A DNA stretch of 64,000 bases, from assembly GCA_033961575.1 (NCBI GenBank), contig CM066727.1, positions 1,946,001 through 2,010,000 on the forward strand, in the 5' to 3' direction. Positions 1 to 11,980 of this stretch are shown in pieces. The position numbers and the translations under genes were made by a program. The notes beneath the pieces were generated by a model. That model did no database searches. It saw only the letters and a list, made by a program, of their open reading frames with translations, and was not told the origin of the DNA. How positions within the stretch are numbered: the stretch's first letter is position 1; each line of letters opens with the position of its first letter. The stretch is from Aselliscus stoliczkanus (Eukaryota; Chordata; Mammalia; Chiroptera; Hipposideridae).

Positions 1-100
1 ACCAACACTTCTCCCAACTTGTGACAACCCTAAATGTCTCCAAACATCACCACGGGGTCCCCTGGGTGGCAAAATCATCCCTGTTTGAGAAGCAGTAGCT
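1..100 (-). mobile_element. MER5-like hAT-Charlie fragment
   Basis: The sequence from the left edge (TTGTGACAACCCTAAATGTC through the GGGGTCCCCTGGGTGGCAAA segment to TTTGAGAAGCAG) resembles the terminal part of MER5A/B elements, reverse-complemented. It is cut by the window edge and diverged. The family call is by recognition of the characteristic end only. Confidence 0.6.
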
Positions 101-1469
101 TTAGAGGAGAGTTAAGAATAACAAAAAATGATTCTTCATATTGCAAAAGGAGTTGATATAAAATTCTTTCACATAGTTAAATCCCCTAGTGGAATCAAAA
201 TCTGATTTTTTGCACAAACATTCAAATTGATGCTGAATTCTGAACTATCTATTGTGAAAAATGGTAGAAATGCATTCTATCAACTGGGCTTTTGCATACA
301 ATTGGTATTTTGCTGCAGCTGAATAACAAAATGCTTGTCCTCTCCTAATTTTCACATGATGGAAGGTGAGCATAATCTGACATAAAATGTCTAAGGGCAG
401 TGGGCCGGAGGGACCCCAGGGACAGAGGATGGCTGGGTGTTGGCAGAGTGGAGCCTCTTTCTCCCACACTCTCCAGCCTCCAAAGCTGGGGGAACAGACA
501 TTTCCTAGTGTGTGTCCCCCGTCCTTAGAAAATCCATCTTACTCCCATAAAACTTATCCGGGAGTGACTGATGGTTCAGTACACTATAAAAACAAAAACA
601 AACAAACAAAAAAACAGACGATTTGGGTTCCAATTGAAAGTTTCTATTAACTGATTAGTTAAATGTTTGCTGGCACAGAGTGGTCACGCCTGAGAGAAAT
701 AGCCGTGTGGTTTGGAAACCTGAGAGATGGAAATCCTGAATGTAAAATTACATGGACTATTTCTTTCCCTCAAACTGAAAACTGACAGACAAAACACCTG
801 GATAAAATTATTTCTAGAAATAGTTCTCTAAATATAGGGATGCTGACAAATTCAAGTTTTAATACTATTTATGTATTATAAATGTGCATTCGATTTGCAT
901 TTATCTATAAGAATATGATAACTAATGTAAACCTCAGACAGTGACATGTCAGGGGGAAGGTGACAATATGCAATCATACTGACACATCTTCAGACATCCC
1001 AAACATGATCAATTCTGACATAACATACAGAAGAAGCTCAAGTTAATAAAAGCTGTAGCCTAAACACTTTCAATGGAACTTATGACTTCTTTGAAAACTA
1101 CACTTACCATTATTGCATTAAAGTATTAAATTATGAAGTTAAGGTGATACATACAATATTGATTCAGGTTTTCTCATTTGAACCAAACTACTAAAGTCAA
1201 GCGTTGTGTTTCTAAAATACAAAATGCCAGTAGCCCATATTTCAATGCAAGTTATTTTTCATGGTTTTTAGCACTAATTATAAGAATGAAAAATATGTGG
1301 TTTTCAAGTAGCATGTGACTACACACTTATAAGACTGTCCAATTGTACCAAATTAATTAACTCAAGATAGAGTAGTTCACTCTCAATGTATATGGACCTA
1401 TACGCAGAAGGTGGGAAAGGAAGCAGTAGGAGGTATGATCAAACAATATGGTAAATATTTAAATAATAA
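101..1469. other. No recognised feature
   Basis: AT-rich intronic DNA. I see short open frames on both strands near 245-650 that overlap each other and lack family resemblance. No repeat was identified with confidence. Confidence 0.4.
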
Positions 1470-1926
1470 AAAAAAATTACAGTTAAAGACACATTGCCAT
1501 TAATCCCCCTAAAAATACTCTGCCTCACTTTAAACACAGTTATCCCATCATTCTTGCCACTTTCTGAAGCAGTTTTGGAAGTCCTCTTTCATGAGTGTCT
1601 TTACTTCTTTCTTCATCATGACAATGCTCCGTGTCACACATCGCTTCTGTTATTCGGCAATTTCTGTCCAATAAAACCATTACGGTGTGTCCTCATCCAC
1701 CTTATTCACTGGATCTGGCACCGTGCGACTTCTGGCTCTTCCCCAAAGTCAAAATGATTCAGGACATCGAGGCAGCCATGACAGCGCAACTAAAGACACT
1801 CAGGAAAGAGGACTTCCAGAACTGCCTCAGAAAGTGGCAAGAATGATGGGATAGTGTGTTCAGAGCGTGGGGAAGTATACTGAGGGGAATTAATGGCAAT
1901 GTGTCTTTTACTACTATAATTTTTTA
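1470..1926 (+). mobile_element. Fold-back mariner relic with long inverted arms
   Basis: The right part encodes, on the plus strand, the C-terminal end of a Tc1/mariner transposase: the HHDNAPCHTS block near 1613-1640, a PHPPYSLDLAPCDFWLFPK block near 1690-1750, then a degraded C-terminus with frameshifts. The left part (1470-1604) is an inverted copy of the right end (1791-1926). An exact 27-base match pairs 1541-1567 with 1827-1853, and a 20-base match pairs 1485-1504 with 1889-1908. The structure is a stem of about 135 bp around a loop of about 185 bp. The N-terminal half of the transposase is absent, so the copy cannot be autonomous. Confidence 0.8.
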
Positions 1927-2689
1927 AGAAAATGTAAACATTCACCATATTTTTTTAACCATGCTTCATAACTAAAGAATCCAGCAGGAATTCTTACACA
2001 ACAACACAGGTAGGGGTTGTATGATCTAGACTCACACTGTACATACGGGGACTTCCAAGCTCTGAGAATTAACTACAGGTCCAAGACCTTGTGACATATT
2101 TGCAGAACCAGGATGAGAGGACACATCTTGCTGATTCTTAGTTCATGAGTTGCTTATGTTGGGGGGAAAAAATAAAAACAGTTCCTTGGAGTTTTCTGAC
2201 CCTTTCATATTTATAGAGACATCTTAGAAAACTTCAGCTGTTGTTTTGCCCACACAAAGTTGAAATTAATCCTACACAATAGATCCAGGTATCTTCTCTC
2301 CCCTTCTACATAATCCTGTCCTTGGGTTTCCCCATTCTTAACAGCCTGAGGGTCATCAGCTTCCAAGGGCAGTGTCAGTTGTAGGAGATGTGGGAGCAGA
2401 GCACATTGCTAGTGAAAAGCACGGCCTCTCTATCACAGGAACGATGTTTGCAAGTATATACACAATACAGTTACACACCTAATAATGATGTGCCTAGATC
2501 ATTTTTGTTATATAGTTTTCTCATGACATTTTAATTGTATCAATGACAATGAGAAGAATGGGGCACAATAATAGATTTTGAATGTCCAATTCCCAAATAA
2601 TTTTCATACTCAATCTCACTAAATGTTTGTCAAATTTGTTGCTATTTTCGAAGAACTCACAGTTGGTTACACTAATTTTCTCAGTTATT
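1927..2689. other. No recognised feature
   Basis: AT-rich intronic sequence between the mariner relic and the L1 fragment. Nothing assigned. Confidence 0.35.
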
Positions 2690-3165
2690 TTCTATTCTCC
2701 ATGTTATTTGTCTCTGCCCTAATCCATATTAGTCCCTTTCTTTGGTTAGCTTTGGATTTAGTTGGTTTTTCTTTTTTCTAGTTCCTGAAGATGCAAAGTT
2801 AGGTTGTTGATTTGCGATCTTCTTGAAGTGATTACAGATAGCTATACATTTCCCTCTTAGTACTGCTTTTGCTGCATTCCCTATGTTTCAGTGTGTTGTG
2901 CTTCCATTTTCAGTTGTCTTAAGATTTTTGTTGGTTTGCCTTGTGATTTCTTCTTGACTGATTTGTTGCTTATGAATGTGTTGTTTAATTTTCACATATG
3001 TGTGAATTTTTAAGTTTTTCTTCTATTGATTTCTAATTTCATTCCACTGTGATTGAAAGAAAGAGGCTTTGTATGATTTCCAACATTTTAAGTTCTTGTT
3101 TTGCAACCTAGCATATGGTCTATTCTGGAGAATACTCCATGTGTCCTTGAGAAAAAATGTAGATT
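2690..3165 (-). mobile_element. L1 ORF2 fragment, antisense
   Basis: The T-rich plus strand here (for example GTTCCTGAAGATGCAAAGTT, and the later GAGAATACTCCATGTG) is the familiar reverse complement of part of mammalian L1 ORF2. Stops interrupt every frame, so it is an old, dead fragment. Boundaries are approximate. Confidence 0.7.
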
Positions 3166-4329
3166 GCTGTTGTTACATGGAGTGCAAACAAATGGTTTTC
3201 AATGAATATTCTGGAAAGAAAGCAGAGCCATGGAGCCATGCAGCCAGCACAAGTGCTCCCACAAGACAAAGAGGGTTGTGGAGGGTAAGGGGAGCAGGCT
3301 GCTACAGTGGGTCCAAGTTGTCCAAAGGTAGAACTACATGATTACAATAATCCAGGGGAAAGGCTAATTTTTTTTGTACTTAGTATTTACTGTATGTCAG
3401 GCAGTATACAAAGATAATAAATATATAGATAATAGAGAGATGCTGGCTGGATAGATGATGATAGATAGATGAATCTTATTTAATCAGTCCTGGAAGGAGG
3501 GACTTTACAGGTGTAAGGGAGTTCTCCCTTAACTTTAATTACATGACTAATAAAAGGCAGACGGAGAGGTAATTCTTAGTGCCTTTCCATTACATGGTAC
3601 TTGGTTGTTGTTGTTTAATGTGTGATTGCAATTCACCTAACCTGAAGGGACCCCAAGTTACTTTTTGGGTTCTTCCCATTTCTAATGGCCTTTGGTTACC
3701 CAGGATATTGTTTATTTGTTAATTCTACCCAGCCCTTAGTAGAGCGACGCACCATCAGTCAGGAACTGTCCCTCAGAATATTCTGTGAATTTGAATTTGA
3801 GAGTTCTCTGCTAGTTTCCCTGTCTGTTTGGAAGCTCCAGCAAGGAAGGTACTGATGCTCCATCTGTCTCTATGTATTTCAAGGCTCTTGGAGCCTTACT
3901 GGACCTTTCCAATGTCAATCATTCCTGGGGTGAAAGTATCCAAGTCTATTTCACAGCAAAGCATCGGCCTGTGTGGTCTAGTTTGCCAACAGCATGGAAT
4001 CTTTCCTTTCTCCTCTCACCAAAACCAAACAAACAAAACATGCAGGCACATTCACGAGTGTGAAGTTTCCGGGAAACAGCACAGCTTTGTGTTTACGAGC
4101 ACGTTGGGTCGTCAGGCCTGGGCTTGGATCTGGTGCCACCACTGAAGGCTGTGGGACCTCGGGATAAGGTTTGTGACTGTAAAATGCATTGGTCTGTAGG
4201 AAACACGGAGACGAGCAGTGGGGGAGGGGTACAGCATCAGCACTCTCTGGGTCCGCGGCTGACAACACTGGACGCAGAGCGTACAAACAGTGCCTGAAGC
4301 AGGACCTGCCCGTGTGAAATGTGGTACCT
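3166..4329. other. Unassigned intronic sequence
   Basis: Includes a short GATA-rich patch near 3415-3475. The open frames on both strands at 3828-4286 overlap one another and show no domain, so they are not called as genes. Confidence 0.35.
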
Positions 4330-4419
4330 ATGACGATCCTTTCTAGTTTGGATTCTGCTCCTAAATATATCTGAAATCTGTTTTTTTTTAATAGTTTTTC
4401 ATATCTTAGTCTACTTCAG

Positions 4420-4625
4420 GCATTTATCACCATGATTATTGTGGCAATCTTACGGCACTTATTATTTTGATCTTACATTAAGGTCATTTATGTACACACC
4501 TTCTCTCTTCTAACAAAACTATAAACTCAGTGAGTGTAGAACTGTCTTATTCATCTCTGCATCCTCCAGAACACCCAGCCCAGTGTCGTGCTCATAGTAA
4601 GCACCCTACAAAATGGCATTTATCC
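4420..4625 (+). mobile_element. L2 3' end
   Basis: The string AAACTCAGTGAGTGTAGAAC followed by TCTTATTCATCTCTGCATCC and ending CTCATAGTAAGCACCCTAC matches the well-known 3' end of ancient L2 LINEs. It is diverged, as expected of an element older than the placental radiation. Confidence 0.7.
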
Positions 4626-4639
4626 TTCAAATATTTCAG

Positions 4640-5477
4640 ATAGTTTGAGGAAACCACAGAAATAATCACCCAGTTAGCTTGTGGGGCACATGCTTTGATG
4701 TGTTTCTCCTAGAAAATCTGAAAATATAACACAGAATATTATATTTTCTATTACTGTACATATTATTGCAAATATCACAGGTACCCTACCTACTATTACG
4801 TAATAAATGTGGTCCCCAAAATTGAATATATAATGTGGACCCTGTGAGACTGTCAAAATGTCCAAAGGGTAGCATGAACAGCAAGACAGCCAGGAATTCT
4901 GGGAGCCCAGCTGTCCCAACCGAATTAGTCTGGGTCCCATCTGTGTCTTGGTGCCATTGTGAGGGTTGTCCACTCCAGGTAACATATCAGTGAAGGAGGT
5001 GCTGCATGTTACCACCAGTTGGGGCTTCCAAGAACCTCCTGGTTGGTGGCACACATTTGTGTCCTAATACGTGTGTGTACAGGGGTGGGGCAACAGGTGA
5101 GGGACAACAGCTGAGCCTGTGCTGACTCTTCTCCTCCTGACGTTTCTTCACTTGATTCCCCTTCCTCTCCGTATCCCATCCTTAACCTCAGAGATGAGGA
5201 CTGTAAGGCATTTCATGTGAGAACTGAGTGTGCAGAAAACATGAGCTGAGAAGTAATCCCAATGAATAGAACTCTATTATCATTAGTTCAATTCCTCATA
5301 GATTGACAGTGAATGACTCTGACACCAGTTGGCAATTATACTTATGAAAATTAATAGTCTTTTCCTTATTATAAATAATTTGCTTATAATACAACCATGT
5401 GATAAATATTGTGTGTTTTTAATGACTTCTTGACACATGGTTCATATCTGATTACAAAAGGTATATTTTACACTCAG
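4640..5477. other. No recognised feature
   Basis: Intronic sequence. A minus-strand open frame at 4674-5054 (126 codons) shows no family resemblance and has no supporting signals. Confidence 0.35.
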
Positions 5478-5645
5478 ATATCTATCTATCTATCTATCTA
5501 TCTATCTCTATATCTATCTCGATAGATATGGAGATAGACATATAGGTATCTATAGATATATAGATAGATATAGAAAGATAGATATATAGATATATAGATA
5601 TATATACACATACATATATATATATACATATACACATACATATAT
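5478..5645. repeat. Self-complementary TATC/GATA and TA-rich array
   Basis: A run of TATC units (5478-5520) passes directly into GATA units (5521-5600) and then into TATATACACA-type repeats (5600-5645). Because TATC and GATA are reverse complements, the two halves can pair into a hairpin or cruciform. Confidence 0.9.
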
Positions 5646-8493
5646 TGAAGGTGCCCCCAAAATGTACACATTTTAAGAGATGCTATCTATGTATTACTTT
5701 TTGAAGTTGAACTGAATTATAGTAGCAATGAGTAATATGATGTTCACTCAAAAGGTAGCATTAATCAGATGAATGCTAGCATCATTCATTGTATTACAAT
5801 TTCAATAATTTATTCCTTTCTTAAAATGTGTATACATTTTTTTGTCATCGTGTGTGTGTGTATAAATTTCATTAGTTTCAGGCATGCAAAACAATGTAAT
5901 ACACATTCACACTCCTCACTCAGATATATTTTTAATCAATGATAAATCATTACCAAATAGATCGCCATGCTATAGCATGCATATTTTCAAAGCATTTTCT
6001 TGCAGAATTTCATTACAACCATCTCATTTTATAGATAGCCTTGGACTCAACTCAATTAACTGAATAATAAGGTTTAGTGGTAAAGATTTCTGTAAAACCC
6101 TGACATAAACAGGAGATAGTTCTCCCATCATAACGTTATGCAACCATCTCAGTATGGGAGATCGATTAAACACAGGAGGAATTATTTTCCAGATGAAGGA
6201 CTTTAAAGATTGAATTACGTGTCCAAAATTTTACAGAAAGAACAGACTACAAGCAGATCCAGATGCCGTTAGTCTGCTGTGTCCTTAATGGTTCAAAGAC
6301 ATCTTCGGTCCTGTTCTGTACGGGAGGGGACACCCCACTGCCAGGCAGGTACCTCCCGCTGCCCTATTCCAGGCTGTGTGTCTCCCTCGGGCTCGGGGGC
6401 CCTGAGCGCCTTCTGTCAGCACTTACTCTATGACCTTGGAATCTCCCACCAATGTGCCAGCCTCCCCCAACTGAACTCTAAGCTACTAGAGATGCTTCCT
6501 TATTTCCCACCCCTCGTCCTCATCATACGACCTACGGAGTAGGGAATTCATTTCTTTCTTGAGTCTTTATATGCTTTAGTTTGGAGACAACGAAACTCCA
6601 AATCGTGCAGATGTATCAGCAAGCTCTTCAGCTATCACTCGTGCCTCTGGTCCACCAGTGGGAAGAGTGGCTCTCTGTCGGGTGACAGCGCAAATGAAAT
6701 GTCTTGTTTATTTGCAACATTTATATTTCAGATACCTATTTGCAGAAGAAAGATATTGTACGGATAAACACCACTGTTATCGAGTTAGCTGTTTCATATA
6801 ATTATTTTACTGCCATGGGGCTTTGGAGAGCATATCCCCATTCGATGTACTCGTGCTGTCATACACAAGCGCCTGCAAAGCAATCTTTGTCCTCCGATGT
6901 CCCATCGCCTCCCCAACCTGCGATGCTCCAGCTTTCCCAGGTGCCCACAGCTCTGAGTTCAACTGTTTCACTCGTCCATGAAGCTCCCACTTCCCAATCT
7001 CCTTCCTTCCCTTCATCTTTACCTTGGAATTGAACTTCACTCTTCCCTGTGTCACGTGAAGGCTCTGCTTTGCCCCTCAGTGTGGCCATCCGTGACCCTC
7101 CCTCGTCCTCTGCTTCACGCAGACCGTCTGCCCCAGACCACAGGGACAGCAGTGACAGCAGCCTCGCCAGGGCTCACACATGACAGACGTGTCTGGCTTC
7201 GCCACTTGGAAGCCAAGCTTTCCCTGGTAGTGTGCTCTCATTGTCTGTGACCGACGTGAGTCCCGATTCCCAAGGACTTTCCTGTGGATATCAGAGGGTG
7301 CCGCAGCCGAGCGATTTTCGGAAACGCTTATTGGAGGACCTCCTCCACTCCGACTGTACCCAGAGCCTTCTGTAAGCGAGCCCGTGGGCTCCGGGCTGAG
7401 AGCACCCCGAGTCTTCACAGCTGGATTTCCTGCATTCCCCTTCTGTGAAAGTCACACAAGGTGGCGCCTGTGGGTCCCATCCGAAGACATGCGGCTCTGT
7501 GGCCCGCATGCGTTTATGTGCACAGGCCACCGCTACGGGAACCAGGGCAACTGCAGGAAGACAGTGGCGCAGGCCCAGAACGGCCACTCAGACCTCTGGA
7601 GGTGCTGGGGCCTTCTGTGCACCAGGACACGCCACCCAGGGAGACCGGGAGTCGGGGGGCAAGTGACAATAGCACTTCCATCAGATGTTGGCCTCACTGC
7701 ATGTTTTTGTAAATCTAAACAAATTTGGTTTAGCCTTCAATTTTGTAGGCTAGCAGTTCGAAGTCTTCCCATAATTAAAAAACAAAAACTCGTAAGTGTT
7801 GACTTGCTGCAGCTCCCTGTGTCTCGGGCTCATACCTGTAGGTGTAACTTCTCTTTGATTGTGTTGTAGACAGAGTTTCGTGAGGCCACTAGGCTCATGG
7901 CCGTGGTGCACACACGTGAGTGTGACAGGGCCTCTGAGAGGGATGCAGGGGCCTCTAGCCTGAGTTCATGACTTTATGTGGCAAAGCTGACGGGACAGTC
8001 GGCTGGTGGTGACCCTGTGCCACGTAAGTCTGCCAGCCTTGAAGAAATAGGCTCCACACCATGAGACAGTCACCAGCTGGGCCCTGAAGGTCCTCACATG
8101 GCTGAGAGGGACCCCTGGCCCACAGCCAGCAGTACAAGGGGGCCTCAGCCCTACAATCACACGGAGCTGAAGCTTTTCAACTGCAATGTGTCCTCAAGAG
8201 GCCACTAAGCTCTGAAGGAGAGCAGGGCTCAGCCAGCACCTTCATGTCAGGAGAGACCCCGCCTCGCCATGCCGGACTTCCGCCCACAGAAACTGGGCGA
8301 CGGGAAGGGGTGGGGACACACAAGTCAGCTGCCCGATCTGCGGTGACTTGTCACACAGATGTGGAGGGTGCAGACCGGTCCTGGGCGGTCTGGGCGTGAC
8401 GTGCCTCGTGGAAGTTATTCACAAAGCAAACTCCTCCAAGAGGCCCAGCTCACCTTTCCCGAAGACGGTAAGGACGTTTGGGAGGTGCCTGCT
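5646..8493. other. Intronic sequence, GC content rising after 6.2 kb
   Basis: 5646-6250 is AT-rich. 6260-8490 is GC-richer, with many mutually overlapping open frames on both strands (for example 7384-7869 plus, 161 codons). None shows a domain, a consistent frame or splice-linked neighbour, so no gene is called. Confidence 0.4.
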
Positions 8494-8538
8494 CCCTCCT
8501 CCCCATCTCCCCATCTCCCCATCTCCCCATCTGCCCAG
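8494..8538 (+). repeat. Short minisatellite, unit CTCCCCAT
   Basis: About five copies of an 8-bp unit, the last degenerate (CTGCCCAG). Confidence 0.85.
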
Positions 8539-8762
8539 TTCTCTATCCCAGCCCCCTTGACAGAAGCCAACAAAACGCTCTTTAGTCTTTCAGCAGACGG
8601 GGTTTCTGTGCCTTTCCTGAAATTTTGGAGGCATCTCACACACAGGTCCCAGCTTCCAACACCGAGGACTTGAGATGTATCTGTCCAAATACAGTGCTCA
8701 CTTCAAGAGGATTCTTGATTGATTTTTCCAATGTAAAATTCATAACAATAGCAGTGATAGCA

Positions 8763-9120
8763 TATCAATGTGAGTACCTACTGTGAGCCCTGCACTGCTG
8801 TAGCAATATCAAGGTGAGTCCCCACTATGTTCCCTGCTGTGCTATAGGTATAGCAATGTCAATGTGAGTATTTACAATGTGCCCTGTGCTACTGTAGGGA
8901 TATCAATGTGGGTACCTACTATGTGCCCTGCACTGCTGTGCTAGGCATTGTGCATACTATTTTCAATTCTTACAGTTGCCCTACAGGGTAGGACTCATTA
9001 TAAACTTATTTTTGGAATTAAGAGAGGTGGGGGCCCCGATGATCAGAGGTCCAAGGTGACTGCAGCTGGGATTTGAAGCCGGACCTGCCTGGCTGTCGAG
9101 ACAGTGGTCTGAACTGTATC
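8763..9120 (+). mobile_element. MIR SINE with a locally amplified core
   Basis: The right part (ACCTACTATGTGCCCTGCAC, then GTGCTAGGCATTGTGC, GCCCTACAGGGTAGGACTCA, CTGGGATTTGAAGCC) follows the MIR consensus order. Its left part is repeated: TATCAATGTG/TGTCAATGTG-type starts lie at about 8763, 8807, 8857 and 8901, spacing 44, 50 and 44 bp. Each is followed by GTGAGTACCTACTGTG...CCTGC-like text. The tandem unit is thus the MIR core itself. Confidence 0.75.
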
Positions 9121-9339
9121 ACACACGCTCTCATGAGAATGGCCCTGGGTGTCTGGAGACAGGGCAAATATCAGTTGGTAGAAGAACATTATCCTTTCAG
9201 TATCTTCGCCCCTCTCTGGGGACCCTGGGACAGGCTGCTGCAGAAAACAAGAACAGGCTCCCGGGAGGTGTGAGTGTGTGACACCTGTTTAGTCAGGTGC
9301 AGCGGCCTCAGGATAAGTTAGCAGAGGTGGAAATCAGAC

Positions 9340-9515
9340 AACCCTTTTCCAGTATGTGTGAGATCCTGGCAGAATCGCTCAGTCTCTCCACTTCTCACGT
9401 TATCCATGTGTAAAGAGGGAATTGCCAGAGGTCACGCCTGTTAGGGTGCCCATGACTGCTAAGTGCTGGTCTGGGGTGTAGGAAACATTCGATGAACAGC
9501 AGATATTGTTGTCGT
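9340..9515 (-). mobile_element. MIR fragment, antisense
   Basis: Contains diverged versions of the reverse MIR landmarks: a GTGTGAGATCCTGGCAGAAT start, a CTCTCCACTTCTCACG block, CATGTGTAAAGAGGG and a downstream tail. Weak but in the correct order. Confidence 0.45.
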
Positions 9516-9799
9516 TGCTGCTCCACAAAGCTCCAATTCCCAGGCTGAGATTGCCACTAAATATTGGACACATGGCTTTCCGCAGCGGCATGGAGAGGTG
9601 GCGGGCTGCTGGCTTCTTAGCTCTAGAAGCATCGGTATAAATTCCAAGCGAGGTGAGTTAGTCAAGGTCTGAGTGATGTGTATCTGGACTCAAGTTACCC
9701 GATTTCTTTACAACACATTTCCAAGCAGTTTCTGGCTCCAGTGGATTAAACGCCTCAGGGAGTTGGTTGGAATTCCATCCCTCTCGAGTCTGCCATGTG

Positions 9800-9985
9800 T
9801 AATGGTGGGACAAGATGGGCTTTGAGTCAGAAGACACGTCACCTGTGGGTCAGGTGATGCTGAGCAAAGGTTCCTTCTCCCATTCATGGGTGCGACCCAG
9901 TTTCCCCTACAGGATAAGCACCCACGAGAGCAACGAGGCTGACTCCTAGTAGAAACTCAATAAATGGGTCTGATCCTCATCGCAC
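9800..9985 (-). mobile_element. MIR, antisense
   Basis: GGGCTTTGAGTCAGAAGACA, GTCAGGTGATGCTGAGCAAA, CCCAGTTTCCCCTACAGGAT and AGAAACTCAATAAATGGG occur in the order expected for a reverse-oriented MIR. Confidence 0.65.
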
Positions 9986-11339
9986 TTAGTTGCGAATAGA
10001 ACTCCACTTGGGAAGTGTGAACTCTCGCTACCATCTAGTGGCAGTGCTCAGAAATGTCCCACGGAGTTGCAGAAGGAAATGGTACCCTCAGAGGGAACGG
10101 CGGGCCTAGGACTGACTGCCCCTGAGGCTGCAGGCCCGCACCCCAAAGCAGCCGCTATGTCCACCGGGTTCCCTGCCCCCGCCCCCAGCATCCAGAAAGG
10201 TGCTGGTTACGTGCCCTCCGTGGGGAGTTAGCCATCCCATCACTCTCTATGTTCTCTGCGCCAGATGACAGCCCAGGCTGAGAAATGAAGCCCGGTGTGG
10301 CAGTCAGGGCTTACTGAGGACCTCCGCAGCAGCACTGGGTGACAATGAGACCAGCCTGACTTCTGCACACGGCTCGTATCATGACCATCCCATGTGAGAC
10401 TACTGTTGTCCAGTGTGCTTGTCTCACACACGGGGGGATATCGGGCAATAGCCCCACAGACTACAGCCACCGCCTCCATAACTGGCCATCCTGCTGGCTG
10501 GCGGCACCGTGGAGAGACATACTTTAGTGGTCTCCTTATGCGCTTACGACAATGGCTCACAAGCGTGCGGACAATCCCCTGCTTACACATCTATTTTGAA
10601 AACCTACATTTTGTGCGAATGTTGTAAATACTTGCCCCATTCTGACGATGTCATGAAGGGCACTGCATTCCCTTTAATGGCACTGATGGAGGAACTTTAT
10701 TTTCAGCCAGATTCCACACTGATTTGCAATACTTCATCTTTTACACAAATTACATCACTTCACATACTATCAAGAAGCAAATTTTTAAATACTCAATGGC
10801 AGCTGAAGATTTAGGGAAAGAAATAAAAAAGAAAACCACTTAATCAATTAAAGATATCTCTTCCATTAGTATTTGGCACAAATTTGGTCAGATGTTATAG
10901 ATCAAATAAATACTTTTTAATTAATGCAACAGCCTCCTCTCCCATATTTCATGGTCGATGCTGTTTTTGCTCTTCTTGGATGTAGATGATTAGTGCTTGT
11001 TCCATTAAGGTTGTTTATTCACCAGGGTAATGATGTAGTCTGACATTTATTGTATCCTTCTTAGAGAAAAGTAATCGAATGCTCATGAGATACTGTGCCA
11101 AGCAATTTTTATGCCAAGTGTGCAAATCTGGGGGCCACGTGGCCCAATCCTACCTACAGTGTTTCAAGTTTCTGAACCAACACTTGAAAGTGAGGATGAC
11201 ACATGGATTTCTAGATTCATAATTTCCCCTGAAAAATTAAGAGGCGGGTCTGCCCGAGCCAGCGTCCTATTCCCTCAGGGCACTGCCCATCTCCAGGAGC
11301 GTGGTCACGGCTCCTGGAGATGGCCTAGGCAAAGCGACT
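9986..11339. other. Unassigned intronic sequence
   Basis: Two opposite-strand open frames overlap at 10240-10627. They share no domain and are treated as chance. The rest is AT-rich without a recognised repeat. Confidence 0.35.
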
Positions 11340-11359
11340 TAAAAGAATCACTCCAGTTT

Positions 11360-11980
11360 TTGTGTGGAGAGTAGACTGAACAAGGGCAGGAATAGAGGCG
11401 CGGAAGTCGGGTGGGAGGCAGCTGCGGTCACCCCAGCGGGTGGGATGCCTGCCAAGGCTGTGATTGGGTCAGCAGCAGGCTTGGAGAACGGGTGGCTTTG
11501 CTTATGGATGTCAGAAGTGGCTATAAAGTACTGTCCCCTGAGCAACTGGAAAAACAAGGAACTGACATCTTCTAAGAAGATGGTGAGAATGGGTTTTGAG
11601 AGAAAATCCGGAGTTTTGCTTTTGGGCCTGTGGTGTTTGCGATGCCTATTGGACATGTAAGTGAAGAGGTCAAGTGGACAAATAGATACATGTATCTGGA
11701 GTTCAGAGGAGAAACAAGACTAAAGAAAAGTCTGGAAGAGGTCAGTACATGGATCATATTCTTTCTAGCTAGAGGGCTAGGGTGAGAAGAGGTGTTGAGA
11801 AGAGAGGACCAGGAGGATTCTGAGCGTTCTAGCATTTATAGGAGAGGGCGACTTAGTGGCATCAGAGAAGGGACAGAGGAGAACCAGGTGGGCAATGGGC
11901 CACTGTTCCCGAGAGGCACTGTCATCAGCTGTGTCAAAGGCTACGGACAGGTCATGATGTCACAGGGGGGCTGAAAATGG
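11360..11980 (-). mobile_element. L2 LINE internal fragment, antisense
   Basis: The section with GGGCCTGTGGTGTTTGCGAT, CTATTGGACATGTAAGTG, ATGTATCTGGAGTTCAGAGG and the nearby GCATCAGAGAAGG text follows the reverse complement of the non-coding 3' part of L2. Open frames on both strands here are by-products of this GA-rich repeat. Diverged; subfamily not assigned. Confidence 0.55.

Noticed and set aside
7384..7869. 161-codon plus-strand open frame
   Set aside because: No recognisable domain; several frames are open across the same GC-rich interval.
8763..8950. Regularly spaced repeats resembling a CRISPR array
   Set aside because: The units are imperfect and contiguous without unique spacers, and the sequence is a MIR in a mammalian intron.
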